Origin: Chelydra serpentina
Lineage: Eukaryota; Chordata; Testudines; Chelydridae
Length of the DNA: 64,000 nt
NCBI GenBank assembly: GCA_037349315.1
Contig: JBAIAC010000014.1
Span: forward strand, 24,405,001-24,469,000
Reading direction: 5' to 3'
Shown here: positions 32,586 through 45,800 of the stretch, one piece after another
Layout: every line of letters begins with the position of its first letter
Numbering within the stretch: the stretch's first letter is position 1
Notes under the pieces: model-generated
The model's input: the letters and a program-made list of their open reading frames with translations, nothing else
What the model was told of the DNA's origin: nothing
Databases searched by the model: none
Program-made: the position numbers and the translations under genes

Positions 32586-35500
32586 TTAAGCCTTTTGCTT
32601 CAATCGGAAAAATTGATCATAGATGACTAAGTCTTTTTCTGGTTGGATATGCCCATTACAATGGACCAGCTCAGTAAAGAGCAGGATTTTCCATTCCTGA
32701 CCAAGGCCAGACAAAGACACTCCCTCTGAGATACATCTTTATACACCAATAAACAAGTTATGTATTGCCCCTCTGACGTATTTGGGTGCAACCCATTGCC
32801 TTGTATCTGTTGGGTCAATTAAAACATCTCAGTCCATCATGCTGTCATCCTGACCTTATCTTTGGGATGGGTCAGTGTGTTCCTGTTATCTTTGGGGAAT
32901 GTGCTGGTATTGGAGTGTTCTGGTACTATCCTTCTAGAAGGTGTTTGCGTGAGCACTCTGTGCCTACTACCTCTTAGGAATATGTGTTTCTGCAATATTA
33001 GCCCTATTCTTGCCCTGTTCTGTGAGCAGGTCCTGCCTAGCTCACAGCCTAACTTTGCTTTGTTGATATAAAGGTTTGACCACTACTTTAGCTCAGGCCT
33101 CTTAAAAGGTCTCTGACACAAGGGCTTACCTTTCAGGCCCTCTTCCTACTATAAGATCTAGCCCAACTGTGCTACCAAGAGGCTTCAAGGAAAGCATGTA
33201 CCAGGGTACATGCCAATTTAGCCCAATGGGAAAAATTCCTTCCTGACCCCTAAAATAGGCAAAACAGTCAGATCTACAGAATCGTAAGTGGCACAGTTCC
33301 TAATCTTCAACTAAGGGAAGAGGGGGTAGGGCAGCTAACCAGGCAAAGGCTTTTGACAAGCCTGGGCTAAGCTCATATAGTCAAGGTGGGACACTTAGCA
33401 GCCAATTAGCTGGCCCCAGCCCCATTTACATAGCCAATAGCTAAGCAGAGAATCAAACTCCCTTCTCTGCCATGCATGCATTTGGACTTCTCTCATTCCC
33501 ATCTGTCTAGTCAATCACTAAAGGAGTTTTCTCATAGTTAATTTCTTTTCCCATAGTTTGCTCTTAGCCTCTTGTTTCCAGTCTTCTCTTTTCTCTCTTT
33601 ACCTTCTTTGGAAGCAAGGAACCCTTTTAACATCCACATTCTTTCCAAAAGCAATAAAATAAATTTAAGAAGAAAAACTGAATCCTTCCAAGAGCAGAAT
33701 ATCAGCAGGAATTCCATGCAGGCAGCTGCCAAGTTATAAAATTCAGCTCAGTAAAGATGAGCAATTACCATATATTCATAAGTTCTCCTTTGGAGTAATA
33801 GAAATTTTTTAAATAGAAATTCTTTACTGAATAAGATTAATAGGCTTTCAATTGAACTCACCAGATTCTTTGAAACAGGGTGGTGGTGGAAGGGGAAGAT
33901 TTTCTGGGCTAACTTGAATCAAGTAATAGAGTAAGTGCGAGAGAATTAATATGCATGAAAATATATTAAGTAAAGGTCATAGTCCATGTGCTTGATCTTA
34001 CATCTATTTAAATTGGAGACAAGAGTTCTACTGACTTCACTAGGCTCAAGATCAGGTCCTATGTGCTCCTGGGTAGCTTCAAAAAGCTACTGAAGCATAG
34101 GAATGTGTCTATTTATAGCTCACCTATGTTTCCACAAACAACAATCATAAAACTGAGTTAGGGGTGAGTATATACATTTATAATTTACGGTAAAAATATA
34201 TTAATGGGGCTTAGCTACTATCCCAAAAAAGCAACATTATAAACCAGGAAACTCAGAGTTGGTGTTAAACTTTAAAGAAATCCAAACATGTTAAGGTGTG
34301 TAAATTTACAGTTAGGGCACCTAGACAACCTTGACTCTGCCCTGGAGTGGTGGCATGCAGTAACAGGCACATGGATATGTTTAGTGCATATTAGTGTTTG
34401 TGGTCTCAGGTGAGATTACATTGATTATGAGAACACATTTGATTTTTCATATTTTTAAGGGTGTGTTCCCCAAAAAGAATAGCCCCCAGATGGCTAAATT
34501 AGTTTGTCCAAAAAAGAAACTTCCACAGAGGTTGCGTCATTCTAAGATGGGGTTAAAGGTCTGTGACACAAATAGCTAAAGTAGTGTCGTCTCAAATTAA
34601 GTGATCCTTTTGAATTAACAGTATCCAAACACTTATGAAAATACATATAACATAGAAGCCATTTATTTCTCAAACTCCTTTATTTCAGTTGCTCTCTAAT
34701 TTGGAATACATGTGGAATTGTTTTTCACCATATCATTTTGAGCCAAATTATTCTCAGTCACACCTGCGCATCTCCATTGATGTCAGCAGAGCAGCAGAAT
34801 TTGGCACAATAACTCTTCCTTACTGAGAGGATGCGTGCAGATTTTCTTTAAATCTGTAACAGGAAACTAGTCAGGTGAAAAGGCTTTGAGAGAAGCTCCA
34901 AACTGAAGCAGAATGAGAGAGTCCTGCAGCTTTAGGGATAAAACTGTTATCCTTGCTCAATGTTGGACGAACACAACTCTGATTCTATACCATTATCACA
35001 TGACAATTACTATATCATATAGGATAAAACCTGTACTTATGACCACCTGCTCACTGCAGTTTCTGTCTTACATATTAAAATTCTCAGTTCCTATCCCCTC
35101 CATTGTAATTCATACTGAATTATGTGGCCAGCTGCATAACATGCTCCTGATCACCTGGTGCCCAACACTGCTATCTACAAAGACTTTAAAGATCCTGCTA
35201 GGACAGGTGGGAATGGAAAATTTTTGTGAACCCCCATTCTCCTTTCCTCACAAATGGTCACAAAATCAAGGTGTTACAACAGATTGAAAAAACATTAGAC
35301 TAATGTTACCAATATAATTAAGTTTATCCTTAATGTTTTAGTGTGCATTATTGCCAACTCCAAAGTCTGAGACAAGCCCCTCAAATAATTATTTATGATC
35401 CTAATTTAATCCATTAAACTAACACACACAAAGGCACTCAGCATGAAATGAGTGTGCACACAAGGACTTAGTGTGGAATAGGTATGGTGCTTAAATTCAG

Positions 35501-37489
35501 TTATTTCACAATAGCTTCCTTGTGTAGATAAACTAATTTGAAAGATTATATATAAATAAAAAGAACAGTGAAACTTGCTAAAATTAACAGCCCTTAGAAT
35601 TCAACCCCACTTCATAACAATTGGCACAAGAGCCAAGAAATGGCTCATTGCAACTCTAACTGTAACCTACTTGCCCATATCACTTATAATATGGTCTTTC
35701 ATTATAGTGAGGGGTTCTCAAACATTTTCATAATATGGACCACATCTTGAGAGATATTGCTTTATAAACCTCCCTGTCCAGTTTGCACAGGCCACTACCT
35801 CTCCCATTCCTGACTGCATTGATCATCTGCCCTTCTGTTTGGGATTGCATAGCATTCTTGTAATAGCAGCTATAATTGTTTACATGGAAAAGTATTTTTA
35901 GATTCTTGCCACTGCAGTTTAGCACCTGGAAGAAAGGAATAGAATCAAACACCCTGTGTCTGATTCAAAGTCCATTAAGTCATTATAAAGTCTCCCATTG
36001 GTCCAATGGGCTTTGCGGAGCAGGGTCAATGGACCGACCACCTGCACTCTAGATTCACTAGTTTAAAGACCAAAGCGTTGTGATGATAAATGATATCTCC
36101 CACCCTCCCACTTAATTTCTGTGAAAAGATTAATACATCTGCTTCTCGGGTTTTTTATACTTTTTATACTTGATCAAGTAATTTAAAAAAAAAGTTTTTT
36201 GATTAAAATGAGTAAGTTACGTAAAAATAAAATTAGCCCCATCCAGGGGATCTGATGGAAGCAGAAATCCTATTGCAGCAAAATACTTTCATACGCACTA
36301 CACAATTCAGGCTATTCAGCTCATGAGAGAAAGAGACTTGGTAGCAATGAAGACAGACATAGCACAAGCTAGATTCAGATGTGGTATGGACACATGCAAT
36401 CCAGGTTTACTTCAAGTAGATTTGCTATTGTAAAATAAGTCTGAATCCCAGCAACTCTCCACTAGTGTTACAGACTTGGAAGTTTAAGTAGATACTGGCA
36501 ATTTTAGTTCAATTATCAATCTCTATATATAAGACATGTATATGGCCTCGATCTTTGTAGTGTCTGAGTGTCTCTGCAATCTGAATAGAGGTTTTGGGAC
36601 ATGGTCAAATGCACATCAGGGACTTAGATGAAGTACCAAACTCATTTTTCATTAGAAATCTAAGCAAGAACTTAGTCTCCAGAGGTTCCAAAATAAAAAA
36701 AAAATAGTGTATTAATCCAGTAATACACTTAGTCCTCAAGATTAATGTATATAGAAATAGGAAAAGAGTATAATTTTCTTGTTATTGTCAATGTAAGTCT
36801 GTCCATTAATGTGATTTATCAGAGTTATTTTTATCTATTTTACCTATTTCCATATAGAGTATTCTTATCTTGAAATAGAAAGATCAAATGGAAAGATAGG
36901 AATAACTCCCCTAAATCAACATTAAAGATTTAATATAAACCAACTATGGCAAGGAAAATTTATATTTTTCTGTGCATGACTCGCAGCACAGCAATAGCAA
37001 TGAAACAGTTTGGCTCTTAAAAGTATGGCGATATATAGAATCTATCACATCACAAAGAGTAATGAAACCTCGACAGTTGTAGTATCTAAACAGATCAAAG
37101 TGATATAGAGCCATTTATGGAAGTTTGACTCTGAATTTCCTATTTTTCCTGCATTTCAATCAGACAATGAACATTTACTTTAATGCATAGGTTTAGTATT
37201 TACTTTTCTTTTGAAGTACAAAATTCTTCTCATTTCCCAGAATAATTACACTGGCAACACCACTAACAAAATACAATTAAAGGAAGGGGGAACATCTTTT
37301 TAATAGGTTCCAATTCTCTCATATGATGGCTGTCATTTCATAATCAAAGAATGTTGGTTTTAGGGTTTGTGAATAAGTACATTGCTGTAGGGTCCAATTT
37401 ATGACTTACACAACTTACTTAGAGACAGCAGACCTGTTGTTGCTTCTGGAGAAGGCGATATAGTCAGTATAATTGAAGCTTCAACTTAC
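32586..37489. other. No gene seen
   Basis: AT-rich background. 33060-33490 looks like an inserted repeat (GC content shift, 'gccaatttagcccaatggga') but its class is unclear. A decayed hAT-like start 'aggggttctcaaacattttc' occurs at about 35710. Confidence 0.35.
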
Positions 37490-37593
37490 ATGGTACTTGG
37501 TTTCATGATCAAACCAGGAGTTATTTTCAACAAGCTTCAAACACTTCCCCGCCCATCTTTCCGGTTCTTCATTACCAATAATTCGCTCTGCAG
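37490..37593 (-). CDS. Candidate internal coding exon of an unidentified host gene
   Basis: On the minus strand a pyrimidine-rich stretch ends in CTCTGTAG. Then 104 bp stay open in one frame, and the segment ends in a consensus donor GTAAGT (37484-37489). The encoded segment includes 'ERIIGNEEPERWAGK' and 'VENNSWFDHETKYH'. It has a balanced, charged composition with two tryptophans and a cysteine, unlike the AT-driven chance frames around it. The exon has two leading bases plus 34 whole codons, so it ends in phase 0. A second AG at 37588-37589 could give a 98-bp form in the same frame. I do not recognise the protein and see no partner exon nearby. Confidence 0.45.
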
Positions 37594-38914
37594 CTACAGA
37601 GCAAATGGAATAATGAAAGATTCTCAAAAAAAGATTTTTAACGCAATGTTGTATTGACAAAAGCGTCCTATCGTTTGAGTGGCACCTATTAGAAAGTAAG
37701 CATGTTGCTCCCAAACTTGTACAAGAGTGGAAATTACACAATCTTGAGCAAGTGATGTATAGCAGTTATTCATGTTTTTCTGTTGTGCTCTGTATGAAAA
37801 GTGGGTATAGGCTGTTGAAAAGAGAACATGATCAAGGACAAATCCCTTGGACTGAATGATCCCCTCCAGAAACAGTGCAAGAATATGGGCTAGCAGTGAG
37901 CAACTTCAGACGAAGACAGGTTCAGAATGATCCTTTCTAGCTTTACACAAAATGTAGCCATTGATGATGTCACATTTAGGTTAGAACTACCTGGAAGCGG
38001 GGGGACACTGAATACTGTTGAGACAGACTGGGTTCTAACTGACAGTGATGTATTTAACAGATCAATCGCCACCCACAATTTGTGACACCATCTAGCACCT
38101 AAAGGTTAAGGGAATAGATTTCCTAATACATTTTCACAAGTTTTGTGTTTTTTTCCTAGCCCATTGGATAGCTCTTTAGTCAATTAGAAAATACATCCAG
38201 TGTGTTCTGTTGAATACCTGATAGGTTGTGTGTTTGACAAATTCACCACTGATGCATTAGGCAGCCTAAAAAGGGAGGAGCAAAAATTTTACTTCCTGTC
38301 CCTAGTGGACTTGCAATCCCATCTTATTGTAAGCTTTTCAGGGGAGTGATCATCTTTTTTTTCAGTGTTTGTACAGCATCTAGTACAATGGGGTCCTTCT
38401 CAATTACTGGGGCTCTTAGGTGCAATGGTAATACAAATAAATAATATTAACAAAAAGGTATCTCCCCCGCAACTCATTCTTCTACATTTGTAGGAGCCAG
38501 ATTCTGCCACCCTTATTTATGTTGATTAATATTTTACCGTGCAAGCAGTGCAGTTGTTCAGGAAATCCTGGAAGATTAAAAAGGGAGATTCTTACTACCC
38601 CTTATCACCTGACACTGGGGTGTAAGTAAAATCACACTATAATGTGATATACTGTGGTACAGTCTCTGTCATGCTGTCTGGAATGTCTCACGTCCATGAG
38701 AGCCTACCACAGGGCAGACTGCCAAAAGCAGGGCAGACACCCAAAATTGTTGCCATGTTCTATAATTAGATTTCACCAACACCATACCAAATGTGAACTC
38801 CAAAAGTACTACAGTAGTCTTATAATGGAGTCACAGGCAGTCCCCTTAGACACTCTAGTCAATCTTGCCACCCAGGAAGCTGGACTATGTGATAAATATA
38901 TTTTCTATTACTTA
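37594..38914. other. No gene seen; ancient repeat tail at 38330-38450
   Basis: 'ttgtaagcttttcaggggag' to 'ggtaatacaaataaataata' matches the repeat at 15775-15905. Otherwise no feature. Confidence 0.45.
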
Positions 38915-39003
38915 TTTGGGGTTGGACCGGTTTTGAGCATGGGGTTGGACTAGATGACCTCCCGAGGTCTCTTCCAACCCTAATCTTCTATGATTCTATG
39001 ATA
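38915..39003 (+). repeat. Tortoise-type SINE, 3' CR1-like tail only
   Basis: 'ggggttggactagatgacct' and 'tcttccaaccct' followed by TTCTATGATTCTATGATA. This is the same tail as at 32498 and 48346, with no tRNA head. Confidence 0.8.
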
Positions 39004-39009
39004 AATGGT

Positions 39010-39860
39010 CAATTTGTTTTAGTATAAATCACAAAATATTCAGGTTGCATCCAGTCCCAAGAGACCAGTCACTTACCCAGATCAATATGCATCCTAGTTC
39101 TCACACCAAAGACAAAGTGGGTAGCCAATTCTGTGGTAAACTAACTTAAGGTTTATTAGCTAAGAAAAAGGAATGAGAGTTACTGAGAGGTTAAAATAGG
39201 TCAAAACATATGTACAGTGAGTCACAGTCTATACATTTAAAAGGTAGCAGAGATGTAGTAATCTACCAGTTTCCCAAAAGTCTTTTAGGGCTGTCCAGAG
39301 TAACTCTGGGGATGTTCGTCTTTTCATTTGGATTCTAACAGGACAGAATACCCTAAAAGTCCAGAGATGAAGAATTTTTCCTTGTGTTCATACTTATAGC
39401 TTTTTCCTCATGGAAAATAAGCTGACACGGTCACCATCCACATGGGCTCTTTCTGTGATGGAGGAGAGAAAGGAGTGCATTTTGAGTTTTTCATCTCTGA
39501 TAATCACACAAGGGTTCTCATTTGAAGAGTTATTTAGTTACAGGGCTACATCCAGTGTAAATTCTAAAGGGATACAGACAATTGAAAACAATTCATGCAG
39601 CATCTCATTAGTTTTCATGAAATTTAAACACCAAATATGTTCTTATATATTTAATAATCAATTTGATTTATACTAATTACCAAATGAATTGGCCTGGCTT
39701 CCAGGTTCCAGCTTTTCAATTCTCAGCTGATGCTTAGGCCTTGATCAGAGCTGACACTTGGTCTGCCAGCATCAGAGTCTCTTTAAAATTGATCATGTGT
39801 AATCACTAGAGGGTCTACTGTTGTGAGGCATTTCTCACACAGTGCAAACATGTTAAGAGT
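39010..39860 (-). mobile_element. LTR-like block, minus strand
   Basis: On the minus strand a TATA-like GCTATAAG (about 39387-39394) is followed by AATAAA (about 39151-39156), in promoter then polyadenylation order. The block differs in composition from its neighbours. Ends and target duplication were not found, so this is tentative. Confidence 0.3.
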
Positions 39861-41029
39861 TTGTAGGAGTCTTCTTGTTATGTAAAGAACAGGGAAATCT
39901 CTAATTTCAACTTCTTAGCTCTGATCTCTCTTCATTTCTGAAGTATGAAGGAAGCAGCATACTGACAAGGAAGATTCTCTCATCTGCCTATGCATGTTAG
40001 AAAGCACAGCATATCCCATAAAAACGTAGTTTATTTGGTTAAATTTTGTCTCTTAGCTGTTTGTGACTTGACCACAAACTGACAATGCACATGACTAGTT
40101 TCCTAGGCCACTGAATTTTCCTAGGCAAAGTTATTCATTTTTGCCCATTATTTGATATTTGTTTATTTAGTTAAAACAAAAAACTAAAAGAATCACTCCT
40201 CCCTTTTCTTTCCCTCAAAGGATCTTTACATTGATTTTCATCACTATTTGGCTTTGGTCAAGATTTCATTCTTCAAAAGGAAAGTGACATAAAATGTAGA
40301 ATGCATTCAAGTGAGGTCAAATGATCCCAACTTGCATCCCAAAAGTGTCCTAGATGATGATTTTGGATTCAGTTCATTTACCTATCCTTCATATTGTCAA
40401 AATTGACCTGAGCTAGAATTTTACTTTGCTATGGGAAGATATTCTTTTGCAAGAACCACATACATATGACCCTGCAAGCACTCCAAACATGGAACCACCA
40501 TTGTAGTCATTGGGAGTTCATGTGAATAAAGAGAGAATAAGAAATTAAAACAGAGCAAAGGCCCCAGAATGTGCCACGATATATCGTAGATGGTGAGACA
40601 TACTCCCTAGCCATCAAGTCATGCCACTTTTCGCTATGGCATCTGAACTAGCATAGAAGAAAGGTGTTGCCCCTAGGGTTCACTCTGAAATGCCATGGAG
40701 GGATCCTGCCCTTTCCTTCTTACAGGCCACTTTGTTTTCCTCGGTGCATGCTCTCATAAGAGCTTGCCCTTAGTCTCCAGAAGTCTGATTGTTTTGTATC
40801 TAGTTCTCCAACCAGTGAGAAAAACTGCTTTTTTTTGTAGTGAAGTTACAGTATTGCCATTTTAGACACAGGGATTTCCCCCCTCTCAAATGTATCATGT
40901 GTAAGTAAGTCTTTCTTTGGGTCACCCACTCAGACCACTCCCCTTTTGGCATAGGGTGGCCCTGCAGGCATCCCACCCTCAGTTTCCCCTTTTCAAAAAT
41001 ACTTCTCTAATATGGTTTTCAGCTAATAC
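39861..41029. other. No gene seen
   Basis: AT-rich background without a recognisable exon or repeat. Confidence 0.35.
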
Positions 41030-41034
41030 ATTAC

Positions 41035-41978
41035 TATCACAGGGTACACTCCGCCAGCTCACACTCTCCCTCCAGGGGCATCTCTGCCCATCTTGTCTCA
41101 CTCCACTACCCTGCTCACGCCTCGGTCTGCAGCTTCCTCTCTGTGGCTTGGCCCTTTGGCCAGGCCACTAAAGTCCTCCCCTTTCAGAGAATTCACAATC
41201 TTTCCAGACCTGCAGGCTGGCTGGCGCCTCCAATACCCTTGCCACTCCCCAATGGCTGGTAGGGGAACCCAGGTCCACCCTTTACACTGAGTTTCAGCCC
41301 AGGGACCCTATAAAAAGCAGCCTCAGTCCCTGTACAGTCCTATCTCTGATATGCAAACTAGATTGCATCACCTCTGGATTAAATAGGTACTTGGAATGGC
41401 TTAGCCATTACGTTAATTGAATCTATTTCCCTTAAGTTAACGATCTTCATTCACACCTGTGTGGCCATCTTGTTGATCACTTCAAAGGTTTTTTCTTCCC
41501 CTGCTGTTATGGTTCCTCTCAATTAATTAGCCTCTTAAGGTTGGTCTATTCAGCTCCACCTTATCATGTTTCTCTGACTGTATAAATACCTGTCTACTGT
41601 ATGTTTCATTCCATGCATCCGATGAAGTGGGTTCTAACCCACGAAAGCTTATGCTGAAATAAATTTGTTAGTCTCTAAGGTGCTACAAGTTTTTCTTTCT
41701 TATTTTCTCTGCGCTTCTTCATACTTATCGGGCTTCCTCCCCTCTCTGGGTTTGCCAGCATCTATTTCTCTATAGCTTTTCACATTTACGGCCACCCCTC
41801 CCTCCCAGCCAGCTACCTGGCTTTACATAGGCCCTGCCTGTTTCTGCACAGGGGAGACTGCCCTTAATTAGCTGCCCCCTGCCTAAATCACCCCTGCTTG
41901 CAGGATTATTAGCTGATTGGGCCCACCTGGCCTAATTCAGCTCTTGCAGGGCTAGTGTGGGAAGTCCACCCCATCACA
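41035..41978 (-). mobile_element. Solo LTR with nested insertion, 5-bp duplication
   Basis: Flanked by ATTAC on both sides (41030-41034 and 41979-41983). On the minus strand it starts TGTGATGG and ends CCTGTGATA, so the last base pair of the usual CA end has changed. The GC-rich body ('ggctgggagggagggg') resembles the LTR at 27329-27927 in layout. About 41345-41702 is a later insertion. Host LTR length without it would be about 590 bp. Confidence 0.75.
41345..41702 (+). repeat. Retroposon inserted in the LTR
   Basis: The AT-rich insert contains 'actgtataaatacctgtc' (TATA-like), 'gatgaagtgggttctaac', 'cacgaaagcttatgct', AATAAA and 'agtctctaaggtgctacaag'. The second half is the same family as the foldback insertion at 15231-15429. 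The left limit is approximate. Confidence 0.6.
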
Positions 41979-42004
41979 ATTACCCTGTAACATGAGTGTT
42001 ACTA

Positions 42005-42930
42005 ATATGGTCACCTCAAATCTCAAAATAAAGTTAAATACTATAAGTAAAACGGTTTTGGCTCCACTGCCTTCTTTAACATTAGGGACTCCATCAGTCC
42101 CCAGTCTGCCTTCAACAAAGGCAATAGCATAGACAATACCCACCCACCTTGGCCTTACTAAAAGTTTCTCACTTGGTTCTTCCCTTGCTCCCTATCCCTT
42201 CTACAAGGCTGTTGCCACAGGTTTCCTCCCCTGGGCCCTCCCTCACAGAGTACTCCCAGAGACTGACAGAAAACATCTACTCTGCAGATCCTTGGCTTTC
42301 TTCAGTCTCAGGTATCTTTCATTTTTGTGCCCCTTATACAGTGCAGCAGAAACTGGAGTCTTCCTTCCTGAGTCTTTTCTCTGCTCTAGGGATTTCTACA
42401 GGACACTAACCCTTCCTATAGTTTTTCCTGCAGCTTGTTATTAAAAATTACATCTGCCCCTTCTTAGATTAATATGATTCATTAACAGGGCTGGCTCACC
42501 CTAACCCCCTGGCCCTTTAAGGACCACATCACGCTGTAACGGGGACCTATAGTAATGGCTGTAGCAAATTCTTTCCGAGAATTTGCCATTTCCATTATTA
42601 TAGTTAATATTTATTAGATGAGCATTTTTCTTTAGAAGGAGGGGGGTACTCATTTAATAGACTAGCAGTATGTGGCAATAGCTCTGAGAATTGAGAATAC
42701 AAATCAGATGCACAAATTGAAAACAGGACTTGAACAGGAATCTTGGGTTAGGGTACATGATTCACAACTCAGGTGATAAACAAAACATTTGGTATATTGA
42801 TAATTCTTTAAAAGTTAAATATAATTGGAATTCACAGTAAGAATATATCAACTGCTAGAGCATTTAACATAAATTACTTCTTTTATTTAACTGGAAAAAA
42901 ACAGCAGCAGCTGTCTCTGATGGGAATAAG
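42005..42930. other. No gene seen
   Basis: Pyrimidine-rich from 42060 to 42420, otherwise AT rich. The 86-codon frame at 42149 is serine/leucine/proline rich because of the pyrimidine bias and is not supported as a gene. Confidence 0.4.
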
Positions 42931-42939
42931 ATTGGTCCC

Positions 42940-43180
42940 AAGACCTGAGACTTAGCAAAGTAGGGTTCCATTCTCTGCGCTACCACAGATTTCCTGGGTT
43001 ACCTTGGGCAAAACACATCTAGCCTCTGTGTGCATAAATGCCCCACCTATAAAATGGAGGATACTAGCACTTCCCTACCTCACAGGGATGTTGTGAAGAT
43101 AAATGGATTAAAATATGTAAGCTGCTCTGATAATACAGTATTGGGTGCCAGATAAGTACTAAGCCCCTTCTGTAAATTGT
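42940..43180 (+). repeat. MIR-like CORE-SINE copy
   Basis: 'taccttgggcaaaacaca', 'acctataaaatggaggatac', 'cctacctcacagggatgttg' and 'aagataaatggattaaaat' follow each other as in MIR elements of amniotes. The copy is old and diverged. Confidence 0.65.
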
Positions 43181-43689
43181 TCAGTTCCTTCATTTCTCAT
43201 TGACTTCCATGGGAGATGAAGGAAAAGAACTGAGGACTGATCTAGCTGTCTGTGTTTAATGCTGTACTGGCAGCCTGGAAGCCATTACCTTAAAGAAATG
43301 CAATTTCACTACTTTTATCTATTTTGGACTTAAAATACAAGTACACTCGGGGAAAATAATCTACCTTGAGCATTTGGTTCTGGGGTGGCTTAAGAAAATT
43401 TATAGCTGAATTTATGTTAACTTTTTTGTTTAAGTAATAGGGATGATTGTGAGGAAAAATGCAACAAAGGGAAAGTTTAAAGAAAATAATAGGTTATAAT
43501 GTTAGATTGAGATGAACTAAAGTTTTAGCCCCTTGTGCTGTAGTTGTGGAAATGAATATGCAACCTTCCAACAGTGATATTTCCTCTTTACTGTGTATTA
43601 AAAACGTGATTTCTTTGGTATCATTGAAGATTGTGATGATGAAGTAAAATGAACTCATTTAACAAAGTTTTGAATGTGTCTGGTGTGAT

Positions 43690-44520
43690 GCTTCCAAGAA
43701 GTACCCCAGGTTCTGAGGTACCTCACTACCACCTTCCCTTACATTAGGAAACCATTTCTGTGTCTGTCATGGTCAGCGCCCCAACTACAGGCAACACAAG
43801 CACTCCTCTCTAGACCTTGAAAGCCCTGCTATTACTTTACATGTTAGTGGTTGACACATTCCATCCCTTGAACCATCAGACCAGCAACTGGTCCACTGGA
43901 CACTTGCAGTATTTAGAGATTCACTGCTTCCAAAGAAACGGTAACCCACAGTTTACCAATTCCACCTCAGATTACTTCTGTGCTTAACACCCAGAATTTA
44001 TATATGTTTATAGTGAAACCAAATGTAAATTTATTTAACAAAGCACAGAAATTCAAATAGTAGCAAGTAAAAGGTATTGGAAACAAATGGTTACACAAAG
44101 TCATAATACACATTTTAGAGCCTAGACTTAATAAACAAGATACTCTCATGTCTTGTACAGTATTGCTCACCCAAAATCTTTGCTGCATTTTACAGACAAG
44201 CTTGGCTGTGACCCTCCTTTTATAAGACAAGCACACTGTTAATTGGCCTGCTAGGTAAAGGATTCTATGTGTTTCTTTGCAGTCCAAGACAGACAAGAAC
44301 AATCTTTGTTTTTATTCATAAATAGAACACCTGTTTATTTCATTCTGTAAATGTCATGTCTGGTAGACTTTGCAGTCTTTCATTCTGCCCCTGCTCTGTA
44401 TGCAAATAGGCATACATTGTGAGACACTCTATGCAAATGACCAGTCAGGGAGACTGCTATTTACTGCTGCCTGCCTGAAAGGAAGATTTCTGTGGTATGT
44501 CACCTCCTGGTGACCTGTCT
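43690..44520 (-). mobile_element. LTR-like block, minus strand
   Basis: On the minus strand a TATA box CTTATAAAAGGAGG (about 44214-44227) is followed about 185 bp later by AATAAA (about 44030-44036), as in U3-R. The termini are not resolved and no coding part is attached. Confidence 0.42.
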
Positions 44521-45571
44521 TAACTCCAAGACCTTAAGAATATATGTTTTGTATAGATACACAACTCCTTAAACATGATCTCTACATACATTTTGCAATG
44601 ATCATGACCATCAGTGTGGTACTGGCTTTCAGTAGAGACCTCATATGCCACCCTAGAATGAACTATTATGCATGTATCCAACCCAGATGATCCCTGTAAA
44701 ACTCTATGCACCTCGTGTGCCCTCAGCCAGTTACATCAAGGGGTCACATCGGGACACTAGAAATCTTTCAGACTCTACAAAAATCTGTCATCTATTTTAT
44801 TTATTAAACTATCCATCCATTCTGCTTCAAAATTTGACCTTACTTTCACACTGCCCTGCACTGTAACTGTTTGCAAAATCAATAGCAAGCCTACAATAAT
44901 CACTGTGAGTATGCGTGCTATGGAGGAGAACACATTTTGATAAGCCAATGGGGCTCCAGTGTAAACCTTCCAAGTGGTTATGATAAACAAATGATTTTAA
45001 AGATTATTGAAAATACACTGACAATGTCCTTTTAAAATTAACTGACTTTGCTGTCAGTGCAGTGCAAAAGAAATTAAATCAGTTGCAGTGCCCAATTGAC
45101 TTTGCTGTCATTGCAGCTTATGATGGTGTCCAACTGCCCAATGTGTCTAGAGCCTGCTGAACTTTTCAACCAAAACAATTATATTTCTTCTTTCCTATTT
45201 TATCCTTTATTTTCCAACATAAAGCTATGTGACCTTTTCTGTCAGAGCAATTTATTGAAAATGGCAATATGAAAAGTGCCTGGCCACTACAGAACCTTCA
45301 TAGCAAGAATATAATAATTGTAATCCTTTTCTTCTTGTTTTCTAAGTTAAATATATGTGGCATTCCTGTCCACCTAGTGAAACAAAAATTAAATCAGTGC
45401 TCAAATGCTGAAACACTAAAGAAATATCAGGGACAATACAAATGCAATGATTTCACTTTTATTTTTATAACTTAAACTTTGCTATGGCAGTTTATCAGAT
45501 TAAATTGCACTGCATGGAGTTTCGAGAACTGTGATGCTCGTGGGTTGTTTCTGCACTGTTTTGGCCCATTC
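44521..45571. other. No gene seen
   Basis: AT-rich flank of the Harbinger transposon. A hydrophobic 71-codon frame at 44775-44990 is discussed under rejected items. Confidence 0.4.
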
Positions 45572-45574
45572 TCA

Positions 45575-45800
45575 GGCCTGGTCTACACTAGGACTTTATG
45601 TCGAATTTAGCAGCGTTAACTCGATTTTACCCTACACCCATCCACATTAGGAAGCTATTTATTTCGACATAAATGGCTCTGTAATTCGATTTCTGTACTC
45701 CTCCCCGACGAGGGGAGTAGCGCTAAATTCGACATGGCCATGTCGAATTCGTTGTACTCTGTACGGAATTCGACGCTAATAGCTCCGGGAGCTATCCCAC
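45575..45800 (+). promoter_or_regulatory. Left terminal and subterminal region of the Harbinger element
   Basis: Terminal repeat followed by seven TCGA-centred words (GTCGAATT, CTCGATTT, TTCGACAT, TTCGATTT, TTCGACAT, GTCGAATT, TTCGACGC) within about 180 bp. Harbinger Myb-like proteins are known to bind subterminal repeats and recruit the transposase. That these words are the binding sites here is inference. The region must also hold the promoter of the Myb-like gene. Confidence 0.6.

Noticed and set aside
44775..44990. Minus-strand 71-codon frame with a hydrophobic, membrane-like segment
   Set aside because: AT-rich DNA readily gives Ile/Leu/Val-rich frames; no good acceptor, no domain, and the frame includes AATAAA-type words.
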